A stretch of 40,190 nucleotides of DNA from NCBI RefSeq assembly GCF_900098925.1, contig NZ_LT622355.1, forward strand, positions 64,647 to 104,836, in the 5' to 3' direction. Of the stretch, positions 39,974-40,190 are shown in pieces; position 1 is the first letter of the stretch, and each line of letters starts with the position of its first letter. The notes under the pieces were generated by a model. It did not search any database. It was given only the letters and a program-made list of their open reading frames with translations, and was not told the DNA's origin. The position numbers were made by a program, and so were the translations under genes. This DNA is from Bacillus massiliglaciei. GTDB taxonomy: Bacteria > Bacillota > Bacilli > Bacillales > DSM-1321.

Positions 39974-40190
39974 TCTTCGGAGAGTTTGATCCTGGCTCAG
40001 GACGAACGCTGGCGGCGTGCCTAATACATGCAAGTCGAGCGAATCAAAGGGAGCTTGCTCCCGGAGATTAGCGGCGGACGGGTGAGTAACACGTGGGCAA
40101 CCTGCCTGTAAGACTGGGATAACTTCGGGAAACCGGAGCTAATACCGGATAGTTTCTTCCCTCTCATGAGGGAAGATGGAAAGACGGTCT
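39974..40190 (+). rRNA. 16S ribosomal RNA, 5' part
   Basis: The universally conserved GGAGAGTTTGATCCTGGCTC starts at 39979 and continues with GACGAACGCTGGCGGCGTGCC and GCGGCGGACGGGTGAGTAAC. About the first 217 bases are present; the gene runs off the window. The mature 5' end is placed by analogy to B. subtilis. Confidence 0.97.

Overview
The window reads as chromosome of a Gram-positive, spore-former-type Bacillaceae bacterium. Evidence is the strong AGGAGG-type ribosome binding sites, a Bacillus-style rRNA leader, PerR/Fur boxes of the Bacillus 7-1-7 type, sigma-B type promoters, and genes whose closest recognisable relatives are Bacillus proteins (YhfH, YfiB/YfiC, YtxH, CsbD, RsbK/RsbM/RsbY, DefB). 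No prophage, plasmid or CRISPR array is visible. A species name cannot be given from the sequence alone.

Layout: (1) 4-1889, a group IIC intron of the Oceanobacillus iheyensis type with its reverse transcriptase. (2) 2235-8128, a pyrimidine/hydantoin catabolism operon (preT, preA, hydA, an NCS1 permease and an unrecognised 70-residue protein), followed by a PucR-family regulator. The final N-carbamoyl-beta-amino acid hydrolase is not in the window. (3) 10017-14401, two tandem YhfH-like zinc-ribbon microproteins (too short for usual ORF cut-offs), a lipid kinase, a GNAT acetyltransferase, hemY/cgoX and a nitroreductase. (4) 14772-18549, potABCD polyamine uptake. (5) 18710-21093, a fumarylacetoacetate-hydrolase family protein, a membrane-anchored parvulin foldase and a SpoIIAA-like protein. 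(6) 21222-25244, a PadR repressor with a heterodimeric multidrug ABC exporter. (7) 25475-30679, a YtxH stress protein, a second-type FtsH protease, peptide deformylase, a GDSL hydrolase and a DUF4395 membrane protein. (8) 30764-33049, a PerR box and a Fur-like box in front of a 42-residue four-cysteine protein, then a MerR regulator and a CBS/HlyC membrane protein. (9) 33289-38623, an RsbK-RsbM-RsbY sigma-B activation module and a csbD gene. (10) 38699-40190, an esterase, then a three-promoter rRNA leader and the 5' end of 16S rRNA.

How the parts work together: the most coherent system is general-stress control. A hybrid sensor kinase with a Glu/Gln heptad linker (RsbK), a CheR-type methyltransferase (RsbM) and a receiver-PP2C phosphatase (RsbY) lie in a row. 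Sequences with -35 GTTTAA/GTTTAT and -10 GGGTAT/GGGAAA at sigma-B spacing precede rsbY, csbD, ytxH and possibly the HlyC gene. A second theme is metal/redox control: a PerR box that fits the consensus exactly and a near-consensus Fur box share one 180-bp divergent intergenic region between two proteins that both carry CxxC motifs.

Intergenic repeats of about 160 bp (two copies, plus one of a different type) sit between convergent or tandem genes and fold into terminator-like hairpins. No classic anti-phage or biosynthetic system was found. The most novel items are the redox/iron-regulated microprotein, the orphan of the hydantoin operon, the tandem YhfH genes, the repeat family, and two neighbouring genes whose ribosome binding sites point at ATT start codons.
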